Assembly: GCA_964524145.1 (NCBI GenBank)
Contig: CAZGCA010000005.1
Coordinates: 37,750 to 101,749, forward strand
Direction of reading: 5' to 3'
DNA from: CAZGCA01 sp964524145
GTDB lineage: Bacteria; Hydrogenedentota; CAZGCA01
DNA length: 64,000 nt
Shown here: positions 24,639 through 33,839 of the stretch, piece by piece
How the letters are laid out: every line of letters begins with the position of its first letter
Position numbering within the stretch: the first letter of the stretch is position 1
Position numbers and translations under genes: made by a program
Notes under the pieces: generated by a model
What the model was told of the DNA's origin: nothing
What the model saw: only the letters and a program-made list of their open reading frames with translations
The model's database searches: none

Positions 24639-25970
24639 TCAGTGACCGCCGCCAAAGATCTCGGCAAGCTGGTCGAGATTGGCATCGAAATGGCGTTTCA
24701 CCGTCAGGTTCTGTTGCAGAAACGCGTTCACCAGCGATATCTTCTTTCTTGCATAATCGATGTCGGGATTGCTTCCCTCAACATATGCGCCGATGTTAAT
24801 GAGATCCTCCGCGTCGCGATACGTCGCAAGCACGTGCCTCACTTGGTTGGCGAACTCGGCGTGTTCGGGCTTCGCAACGTCAACCATCACCCTGCTCACG
24901 CTTTGGAGAATATCGATCGCAGGATAATGGTTGCGCGACGCCATGTCTCTCGATAATACGATATGGCCGTCAAGTATCGCCCGAACCGCGTCGCCGACAG
25001 GATCGTTGATATCATCGCCCTCAACAAGGACCGTGTAGAACCCGGTGATGCTTCCCTGAGGCGACGTTCCGGCACGTTCGAGCAATCTCGGTAGGAGGGC
25101 AAACACCGACGGCGGGTAGCCTCGTGTCGTCGGAGGTTCGCCGATAGCGAGGCCCATCTCTCTCTGTGCCATGGCGAACCGTGTCACCGAGTCCATCAGC
25201 AGGAAGACGTCCATGCCGCGGTCTCGAAAATACTCCGCAACGGCCGTGGCCACCGACGCACCTTTCAGCCTGAGCAGCGCCGGTTCGTCCGAAGTCACCG
25301 CAACCACAACGGAACGTTTCAACCCCTCTTCACCGAGGTCGCGTTCGATAAAATCTTTCACCTCGCGACCGCGTTCACCTATGAGCGCTATGACATTGAT
25401 ATCGGCGCTCGTATGGCGCGCGATCATTCCCAGCAGCATACTCTTGCCTATTCCACTACCCGAGAATATCCCTATCCTCTGACCTTTACCGCACGTCAAA
25501 CACGAATCGATCGCCGCAACACCCGTGGCTATGTGCTCGCGTATCCTCCTGCGCTCAAGCGGGTTTATCGGTGTACTGTGGAGCGGGTACTCGGTATCCC
25601 AGTCCATCGGGCCGTTACCGTCTATCGGGTCGCCGCGACTGTTTATGACACGGCCGACAAGACCACTGCCCACGCCCACGGTCATCGGTTTGTGCGTCGG
25701 TTCGACAATACTCTCGGGACCGATGCCGCGCATCTCTCCCAGCGGCATCAACAGCGCACGGTTCCCGCGAAACCCGACGACTTCGGCCTGCAACGGCTCG
25801 TTGTTGCGCGACGAATGGACGTAGCACAGGTCGCCAATCGAGACAGCCGGTCCGGTGGCCTCTATGACAAGCCCGACTATCTGGACGACCTTACCCTTGA
25901 TTCGAATCGGGTCGACCGACTCGAGCTTGTCGTGATACTTCGATAGGTCAAAAGCTGGTAAACTCACCAA
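24639..25970 (-). CDS. fliI: Flagellar export ATPase FliI
   Basis: FliI is the F1-beta-like ATPase that powers or primes flagellar protein export. Walker A is GIFSGSGIGKSMLLGMIARH, and Walker B is in MDVFLLMDSVTRFAMAQREM. The flanking GEPPTTRGYPPSVFALLPRL is highly conserved. The length of 443 residues is normal. It starts 4 bases after fliH, so the two are co-translated. Confidence 0.97.
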   Translation of the reverse strand: MVSLPAFDLSKYHDKLESVDPIRIKGKVVQIVGLVIEATGPAVSIGDLCYVHSSRNNEPLQAEVVGFRGNRALLMPLGEMRGIGPESIVEPTHKPMTVGVGSGLVGRVINSRGDPIDGNGPMDWDTEYPLHSTPINPLERRRIREHIATGVAAIDSCLTCGKGQRIGIFSGSGIGKSMLLGMIARHTSADINVIALIGERGREVKDFIERDLGEEGLKRSVVVAVTSDEPALLRLKGASVATAVAEYFRDRGMDVFLLMDSVTRFAMAQREMGLAIGEPPTTRGYPPSVFALLPRLLERAGTSPQGSITGFYTVLVEGDDINDPVGDAVRAILDGHIVLSRDMASRNHYPAIDILQSVSRVMVDVAKPEHAEFANQVRHVLATYRDAEDLINIGAYVEGSNPDIDYARKKISLVNAFLQQNLTVKRHFDANLDQLAEIFGGGH

Positions 25971-25974
25971 TCAC

Positions 25975-26610
25975 TCACTCCAACAACTCGGCAACTATAT
26001 GGGCTATTTGCGCGTCGACCGTGCCGTTGACAAGGAGCGAGTCGGTCTGGACGAGACATCCACCCGGCTCGATCTCGCTGTCAGCAACAACCTCGATCTT
26101 GGATATGCCGTCGAACGCCTGTGCAAGCTCGGCTTTGTGCTCGCGCATCTTGTCGACGTCACTGGGATTGACCGAGACGACGATCTGTTCTCTTTCGAGC
26201 AGCTTGGAGACCGCCCTTGTTACGGTTTGCTTCACGGCATCGTCGTCGAGTCGCACCTCTCGTTCGAGAACCTTGCGTGCAATATCGGCAGCCAGCCGTA
26301 CAACGTGCGGTTCAAGCGACGCAACAAACTGGCGTTCATCTTCCACAATCTGCCGAGCAACAGCCCGCAGGGCGTCAAGTAGACTGGCAGCCTCCTTCTC
26401 GATCCGCTCTCGGCCCTCGGTTTCCCCGGCAGCGAGTCCGTCGCTGTACGCTTTCTCCCGGATGTGTTCGGCCTCTTCCTGCGCCTGCTCGATGAGTTGT
26501 TTCGGGGACAGCCCCTCGATCAGTCCTTTCTCGGCCTCAAGGGTTTCACGCGCATACGCGGACATGGTCTTGAGCTTCGCCGCGTCGTCCGGCTTGATCA
26601 CTTTAGACAA
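25975..26610 (-). CDS. fliH: Flagellar assembly protein FliH
   Basis: FliH is the peripheral stalk that docks FliI to the C ring. It is a 211-residue charged helical protein with the family C-terminal pattern VVRLAADIARKVLEREVRLD and IEVVADSEIEPGGCLVQTDS, then GTVDAQIAHIVAELL. It overlaps fliG by 8 bases and is followed at once by fliI. A coiled-coil N-terminal half is typical. Confidence 0.93.
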   Translation of the reverse strand: MSKVIKPDDAAKLKTMSAYARETLEAEKGLIEGLSPKQLIEQAQEEAEHIREKAYSDGLAAGETEGRERIEKEAASLLDALRAVARQIVEDERQFVASLEPHVVRLAADIARKVLEREVRLDDDAVKQTVTRAVSKLLEREQIVVSVNPSDVDKMREHKAELAQAFDGISKIEVVADSEIEPGGCLVQTDSLLVNGTVDAQIAHIVAELLE

Positions 26611-27616
26611 TGATCTCGTCCTCCTCGCCGCCCCGACCCGCGATCAGAACCTCTCCCGCCTCCTCGAGTCGTCTAATAACTGTGACGATCTTCTGTTGGG
26701 CTTCCTCGACGCTGCGCAACCTGACGGGACCCATGAACTCCATCTCCTCCTGGATAAGCGTTCGGGCCCTCTGCGACATGTTTCTGAATATCTTCTCCTG
26801 CACCTCGGGCGTGGACATCTTCAGCGCGAGCGCGAGGTCCTTGTTGTCGATCTCTCGCAACGACTTCTGGATGCCGGCGTCGTCAACGAGCACGAGGTCG
26901 TCAAACACAAACATGAGCTTCTTGATCTCGTCGGCGAGTTCCGGGTCTCTCTCCTCGAGCTCGGAGAAGATGTTCTTCTCGATCCCCCGCTCGGTACGTA
27001 TGAGCACCTCGGCGACATCCTTGATCCCGCCGGCGAAAGTGGCCCCTTGGGTGAACACCGTCGCTATCTTGCGCTCGAGCACTCGTTCGACCTCCCGGAC
27101 GACCTCGGGTGCCGTTCGGTCCATGGTGGCGATGCGCATCACCACTTCGGCACGCTCCTCTTCGGGCAGTGATGCAAGGATCGTGGCCGCAGTCGCATGA
27201 TCGAGGTGCGCGAGTATGAGTGCTATGGTCTGAGGGTGTTCTTCCTGGATGAAGTTGCAGATCTGTGCCGGATCGGCTTTGTTCATGAATTCAAACGGGA
27301 CCCGCTGCAACATGCCCTGCAGTCGTGAAAGAATCTCGACCGCTTTCTCCTCGCCAATGGTTCCCTCGAGCAGCGATCGAGCGTAGTCCATACCGCCCGT
27401 TACAAGGAACTCGCGCGCCTGAGCCATGTTGCGGAACTCCTCAACGACGGCAGCACGTGTCTCGGCATCGACGATACCCAGCCCTGCGACCTCGAGCGTG
27501 ATCTGTTGTATATCATCATCGGACAAGTGGGTAAAGACGCCTTTGAGCGCCTCCGGCCCCAGGGCCGCAACGATGATAGCGGCCTTCTTCCTGCCGTCAA
27601 GCTTAAGTTCTGCCAT
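26603..27616 (-). CDS. fliG: Flagellar motor switch protein FliG
   Basis: FliG is the C-ring protein that receives torque from the stators. It has all three ARM-type domains: an N-terminal GRKKAAIIVAALGPEALKGV, the middle HPQTIALILAHLDHATAATI with the EEHPQ motif, and the C-terminal torque helix with LALALKMSTPEVQEKIFRNM. The ATG chosen has GGAGGGGA at good spacing; another ATG two codons upstream touches that site. Length 337 residues. Confidence 0.97.
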   Translation of the reverse strand: MAELKLDGRKKAAIIVAALGPEALKGVFTHLSDDDIQQITLEVAGLGIVDAETRAAVVEEFRNMAQAREFLVTGGMDYARSLLEGTIGEEKAVEILSRLQGMLQRVPFEFMNKADPAQICNFIQEEHPQTIALILAHLDHATAATILASLPEEERAEVVMRIATMDRTAPEVVREVERVLERKIATVFTQGATFAGGIKDVAEVLIRTERGIEKNIFSELEERDPELADEIKKLMFVFDDLVLVDDAGIQKSLREIDNKDLALALKMSTPEVQEKIFRNMSQRARTLIQEEMEFMGPVRLRSVEEAQQKIVTVIRRLEEAGEVLIAGRGGEEDEIIV

Positions 27617-27688
27617 GAGCATTCCCCTCCGTCATTGTTATTGAGTTCCATCTCAGCTCATTGGCATCCATGCCGACGATCTCAATCC

Positions 27689-29245
27689 TTACTCAGTCTC
27701 TGCGAGCCACGTCTTCAAAAGGTTGGCAACGGTCTCAGGTTGCTCTTGTGACAACTTGGCAACCTCTTCCTGCATACGTTCCTTTGCGAGCGCCTCGTCT
27801 GAAGGGCGAATCTCCTCCGCTTCCACGGCAACTCGTGCCGCGCGCTCCATCGGTTTGAGCCTGCGCAGCATCGTTATGAGCACCACCAGCGCCACGCCTA
27901 CGACCACGGCGGGGACGAGCTGTCTGGCAGCTTCCATCATGGTTCTGCGCCGCATCTCTCGGGCAGCCTCACCCATTGCCGCCGCCGCGGCGGCTTCTGC
28001 GCTCGTGTCAAACTGAGCATCATAGACAACGACACTGTCGCCGCGGGTCAGATCTGCTCCGACCGCCGCAACGATAAGCCCCTCGATTTGCGACCGCTCA
28101 TCATCGGTGAGGGCGACGTATTGGAGTTCGCCGTCTTCCGTTGTGGTGGTACGCCCTTCTATCATGGCGCTCACGCTCAGCCTCTTGATCGTGCCCGGCG
28201 CCACCATAGTGCTGGTTTCCGTCTTCGAGAGTTCGAAGTTCGTTGTTGTTGTTTCGGTTAGCTCTTTCGTCATCGATTGGGCGGGAGCGCCCTCTTCCGT
28301 GAGCGGAACATTTGCGATCGTTCCGGCCGGCCCGACGGGCGGTGCCTCAGTGGTGGTGGACTCTTCGGTAGTGGTGTCCTCGCTGAGGATGGCGCCTTCC
28401 GGATCGTACTTTGTCTCGGTCGTTGAAACCTGGTCGAAATCCATCACCAGAGAGACAGAGACAGCGTGGTTCGGATAGAGAGGTTCGAGCATGGCCACGA
28501 TCTTCTGCTTGTACTGGGCCTCGCGCGCTGCGACGGCCGCCGTCTGTCTGTCCGCCAGTTCCGCCACGGTATCAATCTCTTCGCTGGGTTTGTGGAGCTC
28601 GTTGCGCTGCGTATCCATAACGGCAATCTTGCTGGGCGGTATGCCCGTGCTGGCAGAGACCAGATTCACTATGCCGCGCACCTCCCGTTTACCAAGAGCC
28701 CCCGGGGACGTCAGCGATAGCAGCACGCCAGCGCTGGGTTCGCGCTGTTCCGCTGCCAGGAGCCGTTCCGGCGGCACATTGATGTGGACCCGGGCGCTGC
28801 TCACTGCGTCGTACCATCCTATCGTCCGGCTCAACTCGCCCTCGATCGCTCGTTGCTTCTGGATGTTCTGCACAAAGTCAGTTACTCCCAGTCGTGTCTG
28901 GTCGAACAGCTCATACCCCACCACACCGCCTTGGATGGCGCCTTCACCGGAAAGCTGGTTGCGCAACTGATACACCTGGTTGCTCGGCACCAGCACGGTG
29001 GCCCCACCGTCGGCTGTCTGGTACGGAACGCCGCGCGTTTCGAGCGCGGCGATCACCGAATCAGCGCTCTCGCGGGACAGGTTGCCGAACAGTACGGCAT
29101 ACCTCGGTTGGCCGCCCCAGTACGTAAGGGCAACCACCACAATGAGTGCCCCGAGAAACGCGAGTCCAATATTGATGCGTGCGCTGAGGCTTAGCTTTCC
29201 CCACGCTTTTGCTATCCCATCAACGAGCTGCCTGAGGAAGTCCAT
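27689..29245 (-). CDS. fliF: Flagellar MS-ring protein FliF
   Basis: FliF builds the MS ring in the inner membrane, the platform for the C ring and export gate. Two membrane helices flank a large periplasmic part (about residues 23-43 and 433-455). Conserved ring-building motifs include EGELSRTIGWYDAVSSARVH and SASTGIPPSKIAVMDTQ. The C-terminal FliG-binding tail is present (EEVAKLSQEQPETVANLLKT). The 518-residue length is usual. A Thr/Glu-rich loop around 300-340 is a variable insertion. Confidence 0.96.
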   Translation of the reverse strand: MDFLRQLVDGIAKAWGKLSLSARINIGLAFLGALIVVVALTYWGGQPRYAVLFGNLSRESADSVIAALETRGVPYQTADGGATVLVPSNQVYQLRNQLSGEGAIQGGVVGYELFDQTRLGVTDFVQNIQKQRAIEGELSRTIGWYDAVSSARVHINVPPERLLAAEQREPSAGVLLSLTSPGALGKREVRGIVNLVSASTGIPPSKIAVMDTQRNELHKPSEEIDTVAELADRQTAAVAAREAQYKQKIVAMLEPLYPNHAVSVSLVMDFDQVSTTETKYDPEGAILSEDTTTEESTTTEAPPVGPAGTIANVPLTEEGAPAQSMTKELTETTTTNFELSKTETSTMVAPGTIKRLSVSAMIEGRTTTTEDGELQYVALTDDERSQIEGLIVAAVGADLTRGDSVVVYDAQFDTSAEAAAAAAMGEAAREMRRRTMMEAARQLVPAVVVGVALVVLITMLRRLKPMERAARVAVEAEEIRPSDEALAKERMQEEVAKLSQEQPETVANLLKTWLAETE

Positions 29246-29415
29246 ATCTACTATCCTCCCTTCCCATCACAGGGCGATAGCCCTCACATACCATGTGCAA
29301 TGCAAAATGCCTATTGCAATCGAGTTTCTTCGCTTCGTTCAGAATGACACTGAACCACACGTCCTTCTGCCCAATTCATTCTGCATTGTCAGTTTTGGAT
29401 TGTCCGTTCGTTCTC
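29246..29415. repeat. fliF-fliE gap with interspersed A/T-rich repeat words
   Basis: This is 170 bases without a gene. It holds words such as TGCAATGCAAAATG, TTCGTTCAGAATGACA and CATTGTCAGTTTTGG, which resemble the 38-bp repeat near fliP in base composition and in shared words (CATTGTCAGTT). It reads as an interspersed non-coding repeat inserted in the operon. Confidence 0.55.
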
Positions 29416-29724
29416 CTAAACTTGCGTCCTCATTATCTCTTCATACACTTGGATCAACCTGTTTCGGAGCGTCAACATCGTCGTGAACGCCAAGTCGGCC
29501 TTCTCGACGGCGATAAGCGCCTCGCTCACGTCCGTGATCTCGCCTGCCACCAGATCTTTTACTGTCTGGTCGGCTTGTGCCTGCAACCGTTGCACTTCGT
29601 CAATGGTCTCTGCCAGGATCTTCTTGAACGAAGCGCCCTGTTCAGTTGTCTCCGCCGGGCCGATCCTGGGCCGGGGCATGACGTCGCGCGGCCCAATAGG
29701 AGGGATCCTGAATTGGTCGGCCAT
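29416..29724 (-). CDS. fliE: Flagellar MS-ring/rod adapter FliE
   Basis: FliE links the MS ring to the rod. The 102-residue protein has the conserved helical C-terminal half (ASFKKILAETIDEVQRLQAQ, DVSEALIAVEKADLAFTTML, RNRLIQVYEEIMRTQV). The N terminus is polar. It lies between flgC and fliF as in the standard order. Confidence 0.94.
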   Translation of the reverse strand: MADQFRIPPIGPRDVMPRPRIGPAETTEQGASFKKILAETIDEVQRLQAQADQTVKDLVAGEITDVSEALIAVEKADLAFTTMLTLRNRLIQVYEEIMRTQV

Positions 29725-29755
29725 AGTGCTTCACCTCCGGTTCACATCAGTCGCG

Positions 29756-30172
29756 TCAGTCGCGCAATATCTCCAGTGCAGTATTGGTCATCCGCTTCGT
29801 TGCGTTGACAGCCGCGACATTCGCCTCGTACCCGCGGCTGGCGCCGATCATATCGATCATCTCCATCGGGATCTCGACGTTCGGGTACTCGACGTACCCC
29901 TGGCCGTCGGCGTCGGGATGTCCCGGGTTGAATACCGTCTTGAACGGCGACATGTCATGCACGATCTTGACGACATCCACGCCAAATCCTTTGCGATCTG
30001 CCTTCTCGGCTTCTTTGCCCATCAAGACGACCAGTTGACGCCTGAACGGGCCGCCGTCCGGCGTGCGCGTAGTGGTGGCGTTCGCAATGTTGTTGGCGAT
30101 TATATTCATTCTTATGCGCTGGGCGCGAAGGCCGGCGGCGCTGACGTCAAATGCCGAGAATATCTTTTCCAT
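29756..30172 (-). CDS. flgC: Flagellar proximal rod protein FlgC
   Basis: FlgC is a subunit of the proximal rod. The N-terminal rod motif FSAFDVSAAGLRAQRIRMNI followed by IANNIANATTTRTPDGGPFR and the C-terminal MIGASRGYEANVAAVNATKR are diagnostic. The 138-residue length fits. It follows flgB by 14 bases. Confidence 0.96.
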   Translation of the reverse strand: MEKIFSAFDVSAAGLRAQRIRMNIIANNIANATTTRTPDGGPFRRQLVVLMGKEAEKADRKGFGVDVVKIVHDMSPFKTVFNPGHPDADGQGYVEYPNVEIPMEMIDMIGASRGYEANVAAVNATKRMTNTALEILRD

Positions 30173-30186
30173 AATCTGTTGACCTC

Positions 30187-30582
30187 TTATCTTATGGTCC
30201 TGAGCAGGTACTTCATCGCGTCGTATCGCTTCGATAGCAGGCTGCCGTACACGGTATGGCGCCCCGTGTTCTTGGCTAGCTCGGCCATCTCGAAGTCGAT
30301 GTCCACCTCGTTGTAGTCGTTCTTCATATCCCTCGAACGCCGGTCCATGAACAACCGTTCTCTCTCGATGACAAAGTGGCGCCTGTGCGTTACGCGGCCG
30401 GTGAACGCGTCTTTTCCAGCAAGTGCCCGTTTGAGCGACTTTTGGAAATCGGTCCTTGCCGGTCGGAAGTTCGGCGTATCGACGTTGGCGATGTTGTTCG
30501 CTATGAGCCGGTGGTTGCGCTCCAAAATCGACAACGATCTGCGCAGAACATCCTCGACGCCAATCCCATTAAAAGCCGCCAC
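30187..30582 (-). CDS. flgB: Flagellar proximal rod protein FlgB
   Basis: FlgB is a proximal rod subunit and the first gene of the large operon. The conserved LERNHRLIANNIANVDTPNF and the C-terminal NEVDIDFEMAELAKNTGRHT (written here from DYNEVDIDFEMAEL) are present. Length 131 residues. A strong sigma-54 promoter match sits about 70-90 bases upstream. Confidence 0.96.
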   Translation of the reverse strand: MAAFNGIGVEDVLRRSLSILERNHRLIANNIANVDTPNFRPARTDFQKSLKRALAGKDAFTGRVTHRRHFVIERERLFMDRRSRDMKNDYNEVDIDFEMAELAKNTGRHTVYGSLLSKRYDAMKYLLRTIR

Positions 30583-30653
30583 CAGTCTGCCTCCTTCTTG
30601 GCCTCAGCTCACTCCTTATTGTCGAAAGTACAACACAAACCGCAACGAGTACG

Positions 30654-30669
30654 AGCAAACACCATGCCG
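30654..30669 (-). promoter_or_regulatory. Sigma-54 promoter upstream of flgB
   Basis: The minus strand reads CGGCATGGTGTTTGCT. It matches the -24/-12 consensus TGGCACGRNNNTTGCW at 14 of 16 positions and has the required GG-N10-GC spacing. Transcription would begin about 60 bases before flgB. The neighbouring gene encodes a sigma-54 activator, which makes the match meaningful. Confidence 0.75.
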
Positions 30670-30778
30670 AGCCTCCGTTTCTCGTAATCGGTTGTGCTGC
30701 AATACCTTATGCCGGGACCCCGTTGTGTCGCATGGTCTCTTCAGATGCACAATAGTCCCCTCGGGCTGCAAATTCTGC

Positions 30779-32143
30779 CTACTTATCAGTCTGGGCGTAC
30801 TCCTTCAACTTGTTGCGCAACGTGCGCACACTTATGCCGAGAACCTCAGCCGTGCGTGTGCGGTTCTGCCCACATTTGTCGAGCGTCGCTTCGATGAGCA
30901 CTCTCTCCGTCTGCGCGACCGTCATGCCGGCGACCACGCCAAGCCCGTCACCAGACCGGGGGGCTGTGTCGCCCAATCCGAACGAGAAGTGCTTGGGCTG
31001 GAGCAGGTCATCGCAACTCAGCACCACAGCCCTCTCGATGTAGTTTTCGAGTTCCCTGATGTTGCCCGGCCATGAGTGGTTCATGAACATATCGAGCAAC
31101 TCGTCGGAGATGCCGGTGACGTGCCGCCCGTTCTCGCCGTTGGATCTCGCGATGAAATGGTCAACCAAAGCGGGTATATCCTCTTTGCGCTCGCGCAGCG
31201 GAGGAAGATGTATCGGGATAACGTTAAGTCTGAAATACAGGTCTTCACGAAACCGCCCCTCCCTGACCTCACGCTGCAAATTGCGGTTCGTGGTGCTCAG
31301 TATTCGCGTGTCAACCGAGATGGGTTTCGTGCCGCCAACCCGCTCGAACTCCTTCTCCTGGAGAACGCGAAGCAGCTTGGCCTGTAGTGCGATACTTATC
31401 TCGCCCATCTCGTCGAGCAGCAGCGTGCCGCCGTCGGCAAGTTCAAACCGGCCGATGCGCCGCTGGTGGGCCCCGGTGAACGCGCCTTTCTCGTGTCCGA
31501 ACAGCTCGCTTTCGAGCAACCCGCTGGCCAGCGCAGCGCAGTTCAGTTTTATGAACGGCTTGTCTCTACGGCCGCCGCTGTAATGTATTGCACGGGCGAC
31601 AAGTTCTTTGCCTGTTCCGCTTTCCCCCTCGATGAGCACCGATGCCCTGCTGTCGGCGACCTTTCTTATGGTCTCGTAGACTTCCTGAATCTGAGGGCTG
31701 GTACCGACCATGTGCTCGAAATCGTAGATCTCGGTCAGTTCCCGGCGCAGGTACTGGTTCTCGTCCTCGAGCCGCCGACGTGCAATGGCCCTGTCAACGA
31801 TAAGCTCCAACTCGTCCGGCGCAAACGGTTTCATAATGTAATCCGCAGCGCCGGCCTTCATCGCAGCGACAGCCGTCTCGACAGTCCCGTACGCGGTCAT
31901 CATGACAATCTCGGTCGATGGGCTGTCCTGCTTGACCCGCTCGAGCACCTGCATTCCGTCCATCCCGCCCATCTTCAGGTCGGTCACCACCACGTGGTAG
32001 GCATTCTTGGAGAACTCCGCCAGCCCCGACGTTCCGTCTTCCGCTACCGACACACCGTAGCCGGCGCGCTCGAGCGTTTCCCGCACAAACTCCCGCATAA
32101 GCGGTTCATCGTCAATAACGAGCACGGTTTTTTTCGCTGTCAT
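30779..32143 (-). CDS. Sigma-54-dependent response regulator, FlrC/FleR-like
   Basis: This is an NtrC-family activator of 454 residues. The receiver domain has VLVIDDEPLMREFVRETLER with the phospho-acceptor Asp in VVVTDLKMGGMDG. The AAA+ domain has Walker A GESGTGKELVARAI, the sigma-54 contact loop GAFTGA and Walker B in DGGTLLLDEMGEI. A Fis-type helix-turn-helix follows (NRTRTAEVLGISVRTLRNKL). Its ATG overlaps the stop of the kinase gene (ATGA). Its position just before flgB and the sigma-54 promoter there suggest it activates the flagellar structural operon, like FlrC or FleR. Confidence 0.92.
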   Translation of the reverse strand: MTAKKTVLVIDDEPLMREFVRETLERAGYGVSVAEDGTSGLAEFSKNAYHVVVTDLKMGGMDGMQVLERVKQDSPSTEIVMMTAYGTVETAVAAMKAGAADYIMKPFAPDELELIVDRAIARRRLEDENQYLRRELTEIYDFEHMVGTSPQIQEVYETIRKVADSRASVLIEGESGTGKELVARAIHYSGGRRDKPFIKLNCAALASGLLESELFGHEKGAFTGAHQRRIGRFELADGGTLLLDEMGEISIALQAKLLRVLQEKEFERVGGTKPISVDTRILSTTNRNLQREVREGRFREDLYFRLNVIPIHLPPLRERKEDIPALVDHFIARSNGENGRHVTGISDELLDMFMNHSWPGNIRELENYIERAVVLSCDDLLQPKHFSFGLGDTAPRSGDGLGVVAGMTVAQTERVLIEATLDKCGQNRTRTAEVLGISVRTLRNKLKEYAQTDK

Positions 32144-33366
32144 TGTTCCTCTCGTATAGGCAGGAGAATATCGAGGGTCGAACCTGCGTTTAGTTCGCTT
32201 TGCACCTCGATGCGGCCGTGATGCCCTTCGGTTATCTTTGCTGCTATTGCAAGTCCCAGCCCCGTGCCGCGGTCTTTGGTCGTGAAGAACGGGTTGAAGA
32301 TCTTCTCTCGGTCGTCGGGATCTATACCGCACCCGCTGTCGACGACCCTGATACGCCCGGCTTTGCCCACCAGAGGAGTTTTCTCGTCCGGAGGGAGGTC
32401 AACCCGGGACGTCTCTACGGTCAGCGCGCCGCCGTCGGCCATGCTCTGCACGGCGTTCAGCAGTATGTTGAGCAACACCTGCCTCATCTTCTCGCGGTCC
32501 GCGGTGATTATCAGGTTGCCATTGTCGTAACGTTTCTCGACAGAGATTCCCCTCGATTGGATCTCCCCGTCAAGCAGGAGAAGCACGTCATCGATCAGCC
32601 CTGGACACTCTATCTGGTCGAACTTGAACTCGAGCGGCCGGGTGAACGCCAGCAGGTCGGATACCACTTGGTTCAGGCTCTTGGTGCCTTCCAGTATCCT
32701 CTCGATAAGCTTTTTCTGTGGCGCGCTGTCCCGGAAATCGCGCGCCAAAAGCAGCGCGAACCCCTCGATTCCTCCGAGCGGGTTGCGTATTTCGTGCGCA
32801 ACGGTTGCAGCCATCTCGCCCAACGCCGCCAACCGGTCCTTGCGCCGAATCTCTTGCCTTAATTGCGTGATCTCGCGCAGATCCTGAAACACCTTGACCG
32901 TTCCTACCGTCAAGCCGACGCTGTCGGTCACACGTGAAACCCTCTCGCTTATCGGTATCGGTTTCCCCTGTTTGCCGACGATCTCCGTTACCTGATGGTC
33001 AACAATGGACGAAGCCGACCGATGGTCAAACCTCTGGCCAAACACTGACGCATACTCTTCCGACAGCACGTCGTCCGCATCGAGGCCCGTTATCTTCCCG
33101 GCCGCACGGTTAAATGTGGTGATCCTGCCTTCGAGGTCAACAGCCACCACTCCGTCGCTCATGCCGTTGAGTATGCTGTCCAGATAGTCTTTCATCCGGT
33201 TGATTTCTTCTACTTTGCGTGCCAGCTCGCGGTTTTTGCGTTCGAGTTCCTGGTCGAGCGCTTGGATGCGCTGGGTAAGCTTCTCGTGTGCCTCCTCGAG
33301 GTGGCGTGTGGTTTCCGTGAACGCCCGGAAGCTGGCTTCCAACTGCTTCATCTGGTTGATGCTCAT
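32140..33366 (-). CDS. PAS sensor histidine kinase, FlrB/FleS-like
   Basis: This is a soluble two-component kinase of 408 residues without membrane helices. It has an N-terminal coiled coil (to about 65), a PAS domain (about 66-180), a dimerisation helix with phospho-acceptor His in MAATVAHEIRNPLGGIEGFA, and an ATPase domain with NILLNAVQSMADGG, VDSGCGIDPDD and FFTTKDRGTGLGLAIAAKI. A cytosolic PAS kinase paired with a sigma-54 activator is the flagellar FlrB/FleS layout, sensing assembly state inside the cell. The start overlaps the upstream stop. Confidence 0.92.
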   Translation of the reverse strand: MSINQMKQLEASFRAFTETTRHLEEAHEKLTQRIQALDQELERKNRELARKVEEINRMKDYLDSILNGMSDGVVAVDLEGRITTFNRAAGKITGLDADDVLSEEYASVFGQRFDHRSASSIVDHQVTEIVGKQGKPIPISERVSRVTDSVGLTVGTVKVFQDLREITQLRQEIRRKDRLAALGEMAATVAHEIRNPLGGIEGFALLLARDFRDSAPQKKLIERILEGTKSLNQVVSDLLAFTRPLEFKFDQIECPGLIDDVLLLLDGEIQSRGISVEKRYDNGNLIITADREKMRQVLLNILLNAVQSMADGGALTVETSRVDLPPDEKTPLVGKAGRIRVVDSGCGIDPDDREKIFNPFFTTKDRGTGLGLAIAAKITEGHHGRIEVQSELNAGSTLDILLPIREEQ

Positions 33367-33839
33367 GCTTTCTGATCGAGAAACTTCGCGGCTACACCTG
33401 GCCGTTGCCGGTACGCGTGAAGCGTTCTCCTCCCTTCTTTCAACTGCTCAAGTTCGTCAGATACTCCCGCTATCTTCCCGCGAACCACCCGCTCACCGGC
33501 GGTTTCTGCGTCAATGGCGCGCTCGAGAACGCTGAGGCTGGCTTGATATGCCGTCTCAACGTCGGTTCTCATTTCCTCGGACGCCTCATCTCGGGCAGCC
33601 AGCCAGCATTTGACAGCGGTTGCCGTACGCTCGCATGCCTGTTTAAGCAACGACAAAACCTCTTGGCGGCGCGAGCCGATCTCCTCCGCCAGAGGCTCGG
33701 AGTGATCGTCACGACTTTTTCTGAACAGCTCGCCTATCTGCACCAGCTCCTTGCAGAGCGTATCCTGTCGCACGAGGCAATCAACCAGAGTCTTGCCGCA
33801 CTCGTCGGCTTCAACAGTCTGCGCACCACGTCCTGTCAT
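33363..33839 (-). CDS. FlgN-like flagellar export chaperone (putative)
   Basis: This is a 158-residue, all-helical, charged protein with a repeated LL/EE heptad pattern, for example LVDCLVRQDTLCKELVQIGE and GSRRQEVLSLLKQACERTAT. Size and helix layout resemble FlgN, the chaperone that delivers FlgK and FlgL to the export gate. It sits between the large TPR gene and the kinase, overlapping both by ATGA. The upstream part of the frame lies inside the TPR gene and is not used. No sequence signature proves the family, so this is an inference from context. Confidence 0.5.
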   Translation of the reverse strand: MTGRGAQTVEADECGKTLVDCLVRQDTLCKELVQIGELFRKSRDDHSEPLAEEIGSRRQEVLSLLKQACERTATAVKCWLAARDEASEEMRTDVETAYQASLSVLERAIDAETAGERVVRGKIAGVSDELEQLKEGRRTLHAYRQRPGVAAKFLDQKA

